From Ampullaceana balthica (Eukaryota; Mollusca; Gastropoda; Lymnaeidae), in contig CALYLW010000316.1 in assembly GCA_944989445.1 (NCBI GenBank), positions 744,001 through 808,000 on the forward strand: DNA of 64,000 bases. The letters run 5' to 3'. Shown here in pieces: positions 1 through 10,160 of this stretch (the first letter of the stretch is position 1; every line of letters begins with the position of its first letter). The position numbers were made by a program, and so were the translations under genes. Below the pieces are notes generated by a model, which was given only the letters and a program-made list of their open reading frames with translations, did not search any database and was not told where the DNA came from.

Positions 1-154
1 GGTCCGTGTGCAAAGTCATAAAACTCGTGTGCAAAGTTGCGCAGCATCCATATTTTTGTGCAATATTTTAGCAAATTGGCTGCGCGGTAATTCCAAACTG
101 CAGCGCGGCGTCTGTCAAATATCTGCGCGGCTGCGCAGCTTAAAGGGTACATTG
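1..154. mobile_element. hAT-type MITE, CAATGTTCCC family, cut by window edge
   Basis: A short non-autonomous element whose other end lies outside the window. It ends in TTAAAGGGTACATTG, the inverted form of the terminus CAATGTTCCCTYYAAG seen at 34824 and 41515. It shares their internal blocks TGTGCAATATTTTA, CTGCGCGGTAATTC and ATATCTGCGCGGC. No coding capacity. Confidence 0.75.
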
Positions 155-3100
155 GTTACGGTGTGATGCTTCTTAACATTCACTTATCAGAATGTTTTCT
201 TAACTGTGAATTGTAATAGTATACTAGTGACGTATGCTCACGGCCTTGGCTATCTAAATCCGGGATGATTGCACAAAGCCTAGGTAAAGTCACCCCACTC
301 CCCTAAAAGAATATATAAATACACATTTTGCATGAAATGTGTCGAGATTGGCACTTTCTGACGTTGGCTCTGCGTAAAGCTCGCGGAGAGTTTAAAAGTT
401 AAATACACGCGGCTCACTACTGCCACTGCTCTTTTCTCCCCCGCAAAGTCTCCGGACATATGGCTATAACTATTTGCTTGCCTCACCATTTGCTGTGTAT
501 AAAGATGGTTATTTTTCTAGAAAATACCTCCACCCCTTTTACAATTTCCCTGTTTTTGTCCTTAGCAAAACTCGTTAAAAAGTAACGACTTTTCCAGACG
601 CCCCCATAAAAAATTAAACTATTTGAAACACAACCAGCAAATTCAAACCAACCAACATATAGTTAGTTAACAATCAACACACAATCCGCTAGTTCCAAAC
701 AACAAAACACAACCAGCTAGTCCAAAACAGCCAACAAGTCAAAGCTAGATTTAGAAATACTAATCCCAGATATCCTGATAGTCCTGTTTGGAGCAGTGGT
801 GTTGCAAGAAGTTTTTTGCCGCCCTGGGTAGACTTTGTCTCCCCGTTACGAAAAGAAGAGAAACTTTAAATAACGAACACTGAAATAGCATTATACCGGC
901 ACTTGCGCTAACTCGCCATGGAAAGAAATATTTTTGTTGAAGATTTAAGGTACATTATATCTTTTGTTTGTTTGATTTATAGCATAAACCTACCTGGTAA
1001 GTTACTTTGGTCGGCTCGAGTGCACTGGGTGGTGGTTGGGTAAGCCAAACTAAAGTACAAGGAGTTTCATGTAATAATATGTTTAATTTATAATTTCGTG
1101 AATTATAGAGATTTATATAATTTTGTCCATAAATGAACAGTGCTAACAATTAAAATGATACGTTTAAGCATGAAATGACAGTGACCGTTTTCAAAACGAT
1201 TAAAAGAGGGTATCTTTATTAAATGGTGGTCTTCTTCTCTTGTGTCGTAACTTTCTCAAGTTGTGTTTTTCATTTAAAAACAGCAACAAGAAACTGCTGA
1301 AATATTTTAACCGGAATTCCGCGCACTTGGTTCCCCAACTCACGTCGTGGAAAGTAAGCAGATCTAAAACCTCGTTATTGTATTGACTTGGGCCCCTTTT
1401 ACATATTCTAGTTTGACCTTCAACATTTTTACATTTTCCCCAGCTTATATATTTTTATATTTAACTGGGTCAAAATATGTACATTGAGATTAAATGGGCT
1501 ATAGAGAAATTGGCCAGTTTTCAATGATCCAGTATCTTTTATTATGTATAGCAATTGGTGTTGAAAATTAAAAAAAATACATTATAACTTATAAATATTT
1601 TTTTTACCGTTTCATTTGGCCAAAACTAAAATCCACTCATACTCATATACAGTGACAAAAACCCATTAAAAATAAAAAAAATTAAAAAACCAAAAGAAAA
1701 ACATACCGTCAGAGCCTAACCATCTGTCCCTTTCTCCGCCACTGGTTGGGTGCTGGAATAAATTTTGAAAACATGCAACGATTCCAATGCACACTGAATA
1801 TTTTTTTTAAAAAGTGAGAAAAAACAACAACAGGGAAAATACAATATTTGAAATAAATAGGAATCGGGGATCAACATAAACTTATTAGTTATTGGTATTT
1901 CAATGGCAAGTACTGGTCTCCGTACGGCGGTCAGGCTGATAGTTTGAGAGCTGTTTAAGGATTATCTTATCTTTACTTTTAAATTAAACGCGCTTCCAAT
2001 TAGAAAATTATTGAGTGGTTTATGTGTAGGATTATAGTTTGAGGACCAATGATTGAGAGATAATTTATTCCGTTGATTTTCTAAGAGTCTATGCTGTACA
2101 ATAACGTACGAGAATAACCACACGTTGACCCCACGGATGATGCCCAAATGTCAAGCTTCCTGCCAATCAAATTGACAAGTTCATGCCCTGTTCCGCCCCC
2201 ACCCCCATCACACTCATTGCTCGTTCCCATTCCTTTCACAGGTGAGACGGGGCAAGTCAAGTAAAACCTCAAAATTCTCAGATTAACCTTTAACACAGGT
2301 TATAAGCCACTGGAAGTATACTTTATCTTATTTATCATATAATTAAGCCATTAAAATTTCATGAAAGTTTAAGTCAACAGACTAACTCGTAGCTATATAT
2401 AAATACTATAGGCCATGTAGGCCAAAATTTTTCAATGGATTATTTTGAAATTGCATTGTATTCATGTTTTTTTAAACATGTCTAATATTTTCGGTTATTA
2501 ATAATGAATGACCCATCAGATAATTTAATTGTACATAATGTAGTCTGGATTGTTAAAATTTACAATTTTAAAAACCCAATTAAAAAACAAACATACTTTT
2601 TGAAAATGTGCATCAATACTTATTCAAATAAAAGTAATTAAAACGGTTAAATATTCTGACATACAATGAGATATTTCATAAATCCAATTGGAGACGTCTG
2701 ACATTGTATTTGTAAAAGTTAGTGATTCATAAAGAGGCGGTGCATAATTTTATTTATGTGGTGGAGTTGGTAGTTGGCAATCCAGTATAAAATCCTTTAG
2801 ATATTTTTTTTTCGGTTTGGCCTAATTTTGAATGACAAATAAGCATCTTCCTGACGACCAATTTCTGTGTCAAGACTCAGTTTTTAATACTCTCTCACAC
2901 ACACACAATAAAAAACAGAGACAGCTGTGCCGTATAATTAAATTGTCGTCTGATCATTGCTGCAAAAACGTTATATTTAACTCTTAATTTCTCCTGAAAT
3001 CCAATAATTTTCTTTGATAATTTGTTTTCTTCAGTTTTACATTGTTAGAGTGTGGTGCGAAAACCACATCTCCGATTTAACCATTTATTTACCATAACAA

Positions 3101-5109
3101 TGCCCAATAACAGTACGATTATCATGCACAATTATTTCGCCTCAATACACGTTGTCTAAATGAAATTAAGAAAGCGATTTGTGTATGTGCGTGTAAATCT
3201 GTTCAAATTTTCCGCCCTGGCGACAGCTCATTCATAAGTGGGGACTTAGTGACGTCACTGCTATAACTCCTCAGTACCATATCTTGATTGCTGTTTCTTT
3301 GTTACTCTCCCTCTCCACTCCTTCCCACATCTGTGCCAAGTAGGGCCAGATAGTTTGGTCACGGCCCAAAATTATGGACCACAGTAACGAGCAAGTTGAG
3401 TGACCAGATTTCAAGACAACTTTAAAGACACCTTTACTGACAAACGATAACAACACAAACTTTTGCACAAAACCTAATCTTAGCGATGAACCACGCCATG
3501 CTTGCAGAGTGAAGACGTGACGTCAGGAAAGACTGCTAAGAATAAAGTTGACTTTGTCTACACTGATTTGACTTATCACATATTTCACACAAACGTAAGA
3601 GGGAGAGACAGGAATGTTGGGTGTCGCGATATGCGGCCCGTTTTAACAACTACTGCACGTTTTCTCATGACATCACGGGGAAGGATCTATGCACCTGAAA
3701 AGACGTTATGTAAACAAGGACTCCCAAACTTTAATCGCATAGGAGACAATAAAATCAAGTGATGAGTGTGATGACACTCAAAGCGCTCGTTAAAAAAAAA
3801 CACACAAAAAAAAACAACATATTTACTAAAATATGGATAAATCTGTCACTTTGATGTCAATTACAAACATAGACTGAATAATAAAATATTTTAAGCTAGA
3901 TTTCAGATTACTTTCACACATTTTCTTCTTTAAATTTTTTTTTATGTCTCCGTGATCATGAAGTCATGAAAAGACAACCAGTCAAAGGTCAAACTAATAT
4001 GACTATCACGCTAGTTCTTAAAAAAAAATAATTTAACTTATAAAAAAAAACAACAACTCTTTATGTCTAAGAAACTGGCTCTTAAAGGAAAAATATACCT
4101 TAGTTGTTTTTTGTCTTCAAAATAAATATATTTTTTTTAGCCATTTCCACTTTATTACCTTGTCAAGACTGCCTCACTCCATTTCTACAATAAATTTAAA
4201 ATTTAGTAGTGTAGTGATTAAAACAAGGCCACTCTTTTGTTTATCTTGTCACACTAATGTGCTGTTTTATTTGTATTTTGGCAGGAGGAACATAATATGT
4301 TTTTTAAGGTTTCTTTTAAACAATTGTTTTTAATGGTTTGTGTGTGTGTTTTGTTTCGTTTTGATTTTTATTTTTAAAAAAGTACTGATTGTATGTGTTT
4401 CGGAATGAGAATGAAAATAAGCATTGAAATAATGGTACATAAATTAACCCTCACCTTGGATGGTCATAGTTTTTAAAATGTCTATTTTACTCAACAAAAA
4501 CAAAACAAAAAACATAAAAAAATATAAAAAAAGAAAAACAACGACCCCCCACACCCTCACCCTCACAAAAATCAAACTAATGAAAAATTTCTGAGCTAGA
4601 AAACTTGTTTGAAAACAAAACCATTTACGCCTAGGATCGATTACATCAAGTGGCGTGGAATGGGAGTTCGGAGGTTCTACTCGGATGGAGATTTTCTTCA
4701 TTTGCGGCTTATCGGAGAATTCCAGATATTTGTGGGACAGCAAACTGAATGACACTAAATCTAATACTAACTATGGCACCAAGTGCGCCACTACCAATAA
4801 GACACCAGGAAGTTTTTTTTTCTGGATGTAAGAGGTGGATATTTTAAAAAAAATAAAATTTTAACAACTTTTCTTAACATTTCGTAAAGGATGACAACGC
4901 TCCTTAACTTTTCCAACGAAAAGATACATTATTCTATGCTATCTCTGAAAGTGCCTGAGGGCCAACAATATTTTAAAACAAACACTCAGCTACAGTAATG
5001 GCTGTAATAGTTGCCTTGAGCCTTGAGTTTTCTTAACACTTAACGCCGTAGCACTGCATCGCACTGCCGCAATTCTAGTTAAGGCAATGCTTTTCCCCAA
5101 ATGCTGCAA
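155..5109. other. AT-rich stretch, no gene recognised
   Basis: I see no convincing coding exon, RNA gene or complete transposon. Reading frames are short (up to about 100 codons) and biased to F, K, N and I, as expected of AT-rich noncoding DNA. Homopolymer runs and a short CA run near 2895 are present. Confidence 0.5.
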
Positions 5110-5117
5110 CAATAAAT

Positions 5118-5317
5118 CAGAGCCGTCTTTACAACATTTTGGGCCCCCGGGCAAAGAAATAGTGTTGGGCCCCTGGGCAAAGAAAGAGTGCCCCCCCCTC
5201 TCAGGAATAAAAAATAAATATACATAATATATATAAATAAACATATTCCCATGGGGCCCCTATGCTCGTGGGCCCCCGGGCAAATGTCCAACGGGCCCAT
5301 GCGTTAAGACGGCCCTG
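5118..5317. mobile_element. hAT-type MITE, CAGRGCCGTCTT family
   Basis: A 200-bp non-autonomous element. The left end is CAGAGCCGTCTTTACA and the right end, inverted, is CAGGGCCGTCTTAACG. It is flanked by a perfect 8-bp target-site duplication CAATAAAT (5110-5117 and 5318-5325), the size expected of hAT insertions. The interior contains repeated GGGCCCCYGGGCAAA blocks and has no transposase. Confidence 0.88.
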
Positions 5318-5632
5318 CAATAAATGAACATTGTGTAACCATGCGGAAAGCATTTACAAAATAACATCTTGTTAAGCAACGAGGAAAAAAAACAACAACA
5401 TATCTTTAACGACGAGGTATTCTTTCCTTAGGGAAAGAAAAAAAGGTTTTCCACATCAAGTCTTTGTCTGCCCATGCATTGCCATCTTGCCTCGTCCGCA
5501 TCATTTGTCTTTGTCGACTCATTTTTCTTTTCTTGTGAACGGGCCCCATCATGCATGCCAAGATCTGACCACCCCCTCCCCCACCATGCCTTTCGTGACC
5601 TTTCCCCTGTCTTCTGTGAACTAACCGCCCCG

Positions 5633-5640
5633 TATAAAAG
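5633..5640 (+). promoter_or_regulatory. candidate TATA box / core promoter
   Basis: TATAAAAG lies in a locally GC-richer context (CCGCCCCGTATAAAAGAGG). An initiator-like GCAGTGGCAG lies about 25-30 bp downstream, near 5656-5665. A possible splice donor AAG|GTACGG is at 5760. No open frame with a good ATG follows, so if real it would head a noncoding first exon. The nearest same-strand gene is the secreted protein at 8787, whose ATG directly follows a splice-acceptor-like sequence. The link is inference. Confidence 0.3.
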
Positions 5641-6160
5641 AGGAGCGTATTCACGGCAGTGGCAGTTTATATTAGGAGAGGAAAGAGAGTAGAAACCGTC
5701 AAGGTTTGAGACTTGTCTCCTGCACCCTTTGGGGTTTTAAATCATTTTAACATTAGAAGGTACGGCAATTTTGTTTCTTCTCTAAACGTGTTCTTCCTTC
5801 TTACCAGTGACTTGGCCTCTGTGGTGACTCATATGAACAAAATAAAACTGTGTTACGATTTGATATACTTAGACTTGTGCCTAATGCTGATGTGCTTAGG
5901 AATAGATATCGTTGATATTTTATTTCGCACATTTATGCACAAACAATATACGCTGATTATAATTATCGAAATAATGACCTCAGGTGTTTACACAAACATT
6001 CTGACCAGAGTTTGTGTAACGAATGAACTTCAAAGTAAACTTTGTCTTAACAGTTGTTTATTTTGATATATCGCGCTCTGGTATTTGGTTATCGGGGGTT
6101 TGAGCAAAAGACGCGATCAGAAACCATAAACGAAAGACGCAGCAAATGAAATTATATATA

Positions 6161-6910
6161 TAGGGCTGCGGAAATTAACGATTAATATCTCGATTAATCA
6201 TTAAAAATTTTTAACGATTAAATTCTTTTTTAACAATTAATCGACCCATCACTTACAAATTATTGGAAGTCAAAGAGTAACAAAAAATAGCGGCCGATAA
6301 ATATTACATTTCCTGCCGATTACACAAACATTTTGGTTTTAAAATATTGACTGACGAGAATGTTCAAAATGTTGATAAAGTTTGCCTACCATGGTTCTAA
6401 CACTTCGCTTACTTATCAAACCAATTGAAAAGCGTATTAAGCTAATGGCAGTAATGGAGTATGACTCAGAGACAGAAAATGACGACAGCTCTTCTGATTA
6501 ATTCCTGCACTACAAAATTGAGATGAAAGTTCCTGAATCCAATGGTGGAAACTTCATGAACAACAATATCCGATAATGTCATTCCGTGCCAAGACCGTTT
6601 TATGCATACCAGTTACCTCAGTTCCATGTGAATGATTGTTCAGCTTGGCTGGTTATATTGTAAAGTAGACACGCTCATCACTTGAACCAAATAATGTCGA
6701 CACACTTTTCTTTTTGCGTAGTTGGTTAAAAGATGACATATAAAGGAGACATTCCAGTGTACTTTAGATTTTCAACAAAAAACGTTTATTAAGTGTTAAT
6801 TTATGACATCATAAAATTTAATTTTTTGCTTTAATCGAAATTAACGATTAATTAATCGTTAATTTTTCAAAAGTTAACTATTAAATTTCAATTAATCGTG
6901 AACAGCACTA
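6161..6910. mobile_element. hAT-like element with (T)TAGGGCTG ends
   Basis: A 750-bp element bounded by TAGGGCTGCGG and, inverted, TAGTGCTGTTCACG. Each end is followed by subterminal repeats built on TTAACGATTAAT. It sits in a TA run, so the duplication cannot be placed exactly. A second copy in the opposite orientation is at 40351-41958 and aligns over most of the length. On the minus strand near 6660-6745 both copies share a decayed frame beginning M-S/T-S-F-N-Q and containing STLFGSSDE or LTLFGSSDE, perhaps the start of an old element-encoded protein. Confidence 0.75.
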
Positions 6911-7504
6911 ATATATATTTAATACAAATAACTTAATAAATACATTTAAGCAACGGCTATTTAAATTGGTTACAAAGAGCGAGGGGGAAAATGATATTAT
7001 AATAATTATACATGTGTTATAAAAACAGTTTGCAAAAAAAAATATTCTGAAGATAATATTTTTAAAGAATACATTTTGAATTAAAATGGGGATGGAAATT
7101 TACACGATATATTTTTACAGTGCTTGGTACTTTCGTAGTAATGGAATAGTATGTGTAAATGTAAAGTCATTTTCTATGCGCACAACATATGTATTAGAAT
7201 TGACAGAAAATGGAACACGTTTAAAGGCAAACTTAGACAGATAAATACAGTACTCACAGTTCATTTAATAATAATACCTTACAGTAGATTACAGTACAAT
7301 TCAGTAATACATGTAATATGCAAATAAAAAACATTTTAATGCACAGTCACAAAAATATGCACTGTACATACGCAAGTACATACACTGTATATATTTAATA
7401 AAAATAATACGTACTGTATTGCAATAATATTTGAAAAAAAAGAGTTAATATTGTTTTTGCACTCACCACAAATGAATGATAATAAAATGATGTGATAGGG
7501 TTAA

Positions 7505-7572
7505 GAGCATGACCCGCGAATATGCGGGTGCGCCAATAGGGAGCATCGTTTACGCGAGGGTATACTGTATAG
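7505..7572. mobile_element. pogo/Tigger-like terminal inverted repeat remnant
   Basis: A GC-rich island in AT-rich DNA. Inverted, it begins CAGTATACCCTCGCGTAAAC and includes the internal palindrome CCCGCGAATATGCGGG. Ends of this style followed by TA are typical of pogo-like Tc1/mariner elements. No matching left end was found nearby, so it is called a remnant. Confidence 0.4.
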
Positions 7573-8083
7573 TATTTCATCTATCAATAAACATTACCTA
7601 CTATCTATAAGATCACCGAATTTTCGTTAACAGTGATTTTATCCAGTTCTCTTTAGACATCTGATTCAGCGCAATGACCTGAACACCGTACTGTTTAAAA
7701 AATTACGCTTTTAGATTTTTTAAATTTTCAAATGTTATAAAATTGTATTTACATGTATTGGAGGAATTACAAAAAAGTTAGTCTAAGTGCCACAAGACTC
7801 TATTTCATATGGTCCAATTTCAAGCGGTTAAAATGAATGTTGAGGGCAACTTTTTGAAGCTAAAGAGTTTCCGGATATGTCCTGACATCTGTTTAGAGCA
7901 TGTAACATAACATGACTTAATTCGTTCACTAGTTAATTGGAAACAACAGGTGACAAATTAAATAAAAGGATCTATTAAATCCATCCCTGTAACGCTACAG
8001 CCTATGTAGGGCTTGGGCCTGCCTTTAAAAAATAACCATGGCTAAGTTTTAAAAAAAACCACACAACTTCTTTGGCTTTATCG

Positions 8084-8175
8084 TATCTGTTACAGACGCT
8101 CCTTTTATACAGAAGATTATTGCGTCGTAAGCTTATCCATGGGTTTTGTCTAGTCTTGACTCTTGACACAGGCTT
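8084..8175 (-). mobile_element. LINE 3' end fragment
   Basis: Read on the minus strand this gives a short reading-frame end KSRLDKTHG-stop, then an untranslated tail containing GACGCAATAATCTTCTG, GGAGCGTCTGTAACAGATA and a GATAAAG terminus. The same tail occurs at 39615-39775 behind a recognisable ORF2 C-terminus, and at the 3' end of the SINE at 50159-50451. It is a 5'-truncated non-LTR retrotransposon copy. Confidence 0.6.
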
Positions 8176-8770
8176 TAATTTTGTTTAGATAAAATATTCA
8201 TTCAATTAAGTTATACTAGCAAATTAAATTTGGAAAATTTATCTTTATAAGGTTTATAATTTTAGATATCCAAAGCTTTTACGGAATAGAAAATTGTATT
8301 AAGTAGCCTAAACATTTTAAATTACTTTAAGAAATAATTGTAAAATAACTATTAGAAATCATTTTTCAAAAGTACTTTCAGAAATCATTTTTAAAGTACA
8401 TATGTTATAGCTTGAAATTAGACAGTTAATATACCTTTGTTTCTATGACAATGATAACAAAGCCTACTTTAAAAACATCCTTAATTAAGAAAATTTGCAG
8501 GCAACGTTTAAACGGCTTCATATCTATAATGTTAAACACAAGAGAGTGTTTGGTTTATGCTGTAAGCCAATCGGATTCTTTAAAGCGCAGTTTTAATCGA
8601 TGTCTGCGACTGCAGTCTGTAAGGCGTAGCGTGTGTGAGAATGGGAAATCATTGAAGTGGGGGGTGGGGTGGGATAGGTGCTCTAAACATTCTTCCTGGC
8701 GGCTGCGGTTACTCACCGATAACTTAGATTTCCACCTCATCCCATGTGAACCGTAAAATCAAGCCACCGA

Positions 8771-8786
8771 TTTCTTGATTCCACAG
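8771..8786 (+). promoter_or_regulatory. candidate splice acceptor just before the ATG
   Basis: TTTCTTGATTCCACAG ends exactly at the A of the ATG at 8787 and has the pyrimidine-rich/CAG form of a 3' splice site. An in-frame TAA lies a short distance upstream. This suggests that a noncoding 5' exon is spliced directly onto the start codon. Confidence 0.45.
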
Positions 8787-9544
8787 ATGAAGGGCTCAGC
8801 CGCCATCGTCCTAGTCGTCGTTTGCTTGTCGGTCGTGACGACCATACACGGTAAGTGGATTTATCCTTGAAAACCATTTTTGTCTCAACACCAACCCACC
8901 AAAGCTGAGGTGCACTAAATGAACATTATCTTATGCTTTCATTGTTAACAATTTTTTTAAAAAAAATTATTTTTCGGTTTAAACAAAAATATTATTTTTT
9001 TTTAAAAAGTGTTTTTTGAGATGGCATCGTAAGATGAATTAGCGTGTAAGATTTTTAGCCATTTTCTACACGTCACTTATTATGAAATACGAGCCTTTTA
9101 CGAGCCTTTCAAACACAAGCACATTGCGTAGAGGAAGCAAAGGTTTCACAAGATGTCAATGGCAGGTCCATAATGCAAAGCATTTCTAGGACCCGTCTAT
9201 CATCAATTTCGATGGTGGCTTTAAGCCTGTTCTGACCAGTCTTATATATACCAATCACATATTTCCAGCCGAACCTAAGACTCAAACTGATTTGGCTTGA
9301 ACTTTTGATGTTTCTTGTTTTATTCTATAACGTGCGTTTATCGTTCTCTCCAGCGCAAATGAGTCCAGACTTTTTGCCCTTTCTGCTCATGGCCAACCCG
9401 CAAAGCTCTGGCTCATCGCCCGGGGGGTTCAATTTGCCCCTGCTGTTAATGACGGCAAGCGGAAGTGATTACATGAGGAACTTGGCAGCAACAATGATGT
9501 TTTCAAAGATGTTGTCAGGAGGGGGCCAAGGTGGAGCGGCGTAA
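8787..9544 (+). CDS. small secreted methionine-rich protein, two coding exons (8787-8850, 9354-9544)
   Basis: Exon 1 (64 nt) begins MKGSAAIVLVVVCLSVV, a textbook signal peptide: a Lys, then a hydrophobic core. It ends at a consensus donor G|GTAAGT. Exon 2 follows a branch-like CTATAAC and an acceptor TCGTTCTCTCCAG. The join is phase 1 and keeps the frame, giving 84 aa and a TAA stop. Cleavage is predicted after THA (residue 22), leaving about 62 residues starting QMSPDF. The mature part has no cysteine and few charges, and 7 of 62 residues are methionine. It carries two copies of a [FN]LP[FL]LLM motif (residues 28-34 and 48-54) and ends in the Gly-rich GGGQGGAA. There are no dibasic processing sites, so it does not look like a neuropeptide precursor. 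AATAAA follows 62 nt after the stop. I do not recognise the family. A structural, mucus, egg or shell-matrix protein or a membrane-active peptide are all possible. The gene model is well supported; the function is unknown. Confidence 0.85.
8851..9353 (+). other. intron of the secreted-protein gene
   Basis: 503-nt phase-1 intron with GTAAGT at the donor and CTCTCCAG at the acceptor. A good branch-site candidate CTATAAC is at 9325-9331 and the tract between it and the acceptor is pyrimidine-rich. Phase-1 introns at the end of a signal peptide are common in secreted-protein genes. Confidence 0.8.
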
Positions 9545-9605
9545 AGGGACCCACTGCGACCAAGCTCTTTAGCCATTAATCTATAAATACATTTAGCATT
9601 TTTAA

Positions 9606-9611
9606 AATAAA
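9606..9611 (+). terminator. polyadenylation signal of the secreted-protein gene
   Basis: AATAAA lies 62 nt after the stop codon. About 20 nt further on is a GT-rich tract (CTGGTGGGTTG) of the kind found just past cleavage sites. This gives a short 3' UTR of about 80-90 nt. Confidence 0.75.
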
Positions 9612-9943
9612 GATTACTTCACTGGTGGGTTGAAACTGTTCCATTTCTGTTTGAGTTAATGTTTTTTAGTCACCGTGATTCGTCACGTGATGGCATGACA
9701 ATTTTTTTTTAGTATTTGTCTACAAAATATCCATTTGAAAATTGTTTGAAAAGATTTGCGGATTAAAATTAATATTAAGAGGAAAAAAATGCCAGACATC
9801 AAAAGGGGTTAATAGTTTTATGGGGATAATGAAGGAATCATAAGAAAGATCCGTTTCTTAAATTCTGCACGGTACATCTCGATAATAGGTATTTCATCCA
9901 TAATTTCGTGCACAGAACGAAAAGAAATCAGCATATTAAGACT

Positions 9944-10152
9944 CAGAGGCGTCACCAAGATTGGTGTCACCCAATGCGGTAGCTTATGGTGCCGACCCCC
10001 CTCACGACTTACTCCACAGACCTCCTCCGAGGCTGACAGTGCCAAATAAGGGGTACATACATAATTTTACATTTTGGTGTCACCCCCTTGTGATGTTGTC
10101 ACCCAGTGAGATTCTCATCCCCCTCCCCCACAACCTCCTAGTGACGCCTCTG
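9944..10152. mobile_element. hAT MITE, CAGAGGCGTCAC family
   Basis: A 209-bp element with 12-bp perfect terminal inverted repeats CAGAGGCGTCAC...GTGACGCCTCTG. The flanks TTAAGACT (9936-9943) and TTGAGACT (10153-10160) are an 8-bp duplication with one difference. Internal GGTGTCACCC repeats match the ends of the larger element at 21203-23774, so this is probably a deletion derivative of that family. Confidence 0.9.
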
Positions 10153-10160
10153 TTGAGACT

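Noticed and set aside
780..1745. Possible hAT element between CAGTGGTGTTGC and CGCCACTG
   Set aside because: Ends match each other poorly and the flanking 8-mers differ.
5713..6066. 117-codon plus-strand frame downstream of the TATA-like box
   Set aside because: Opens with TTG rather than ATG, is F/I/L-rich like AT-rich noncoding DNA, and has no motif.
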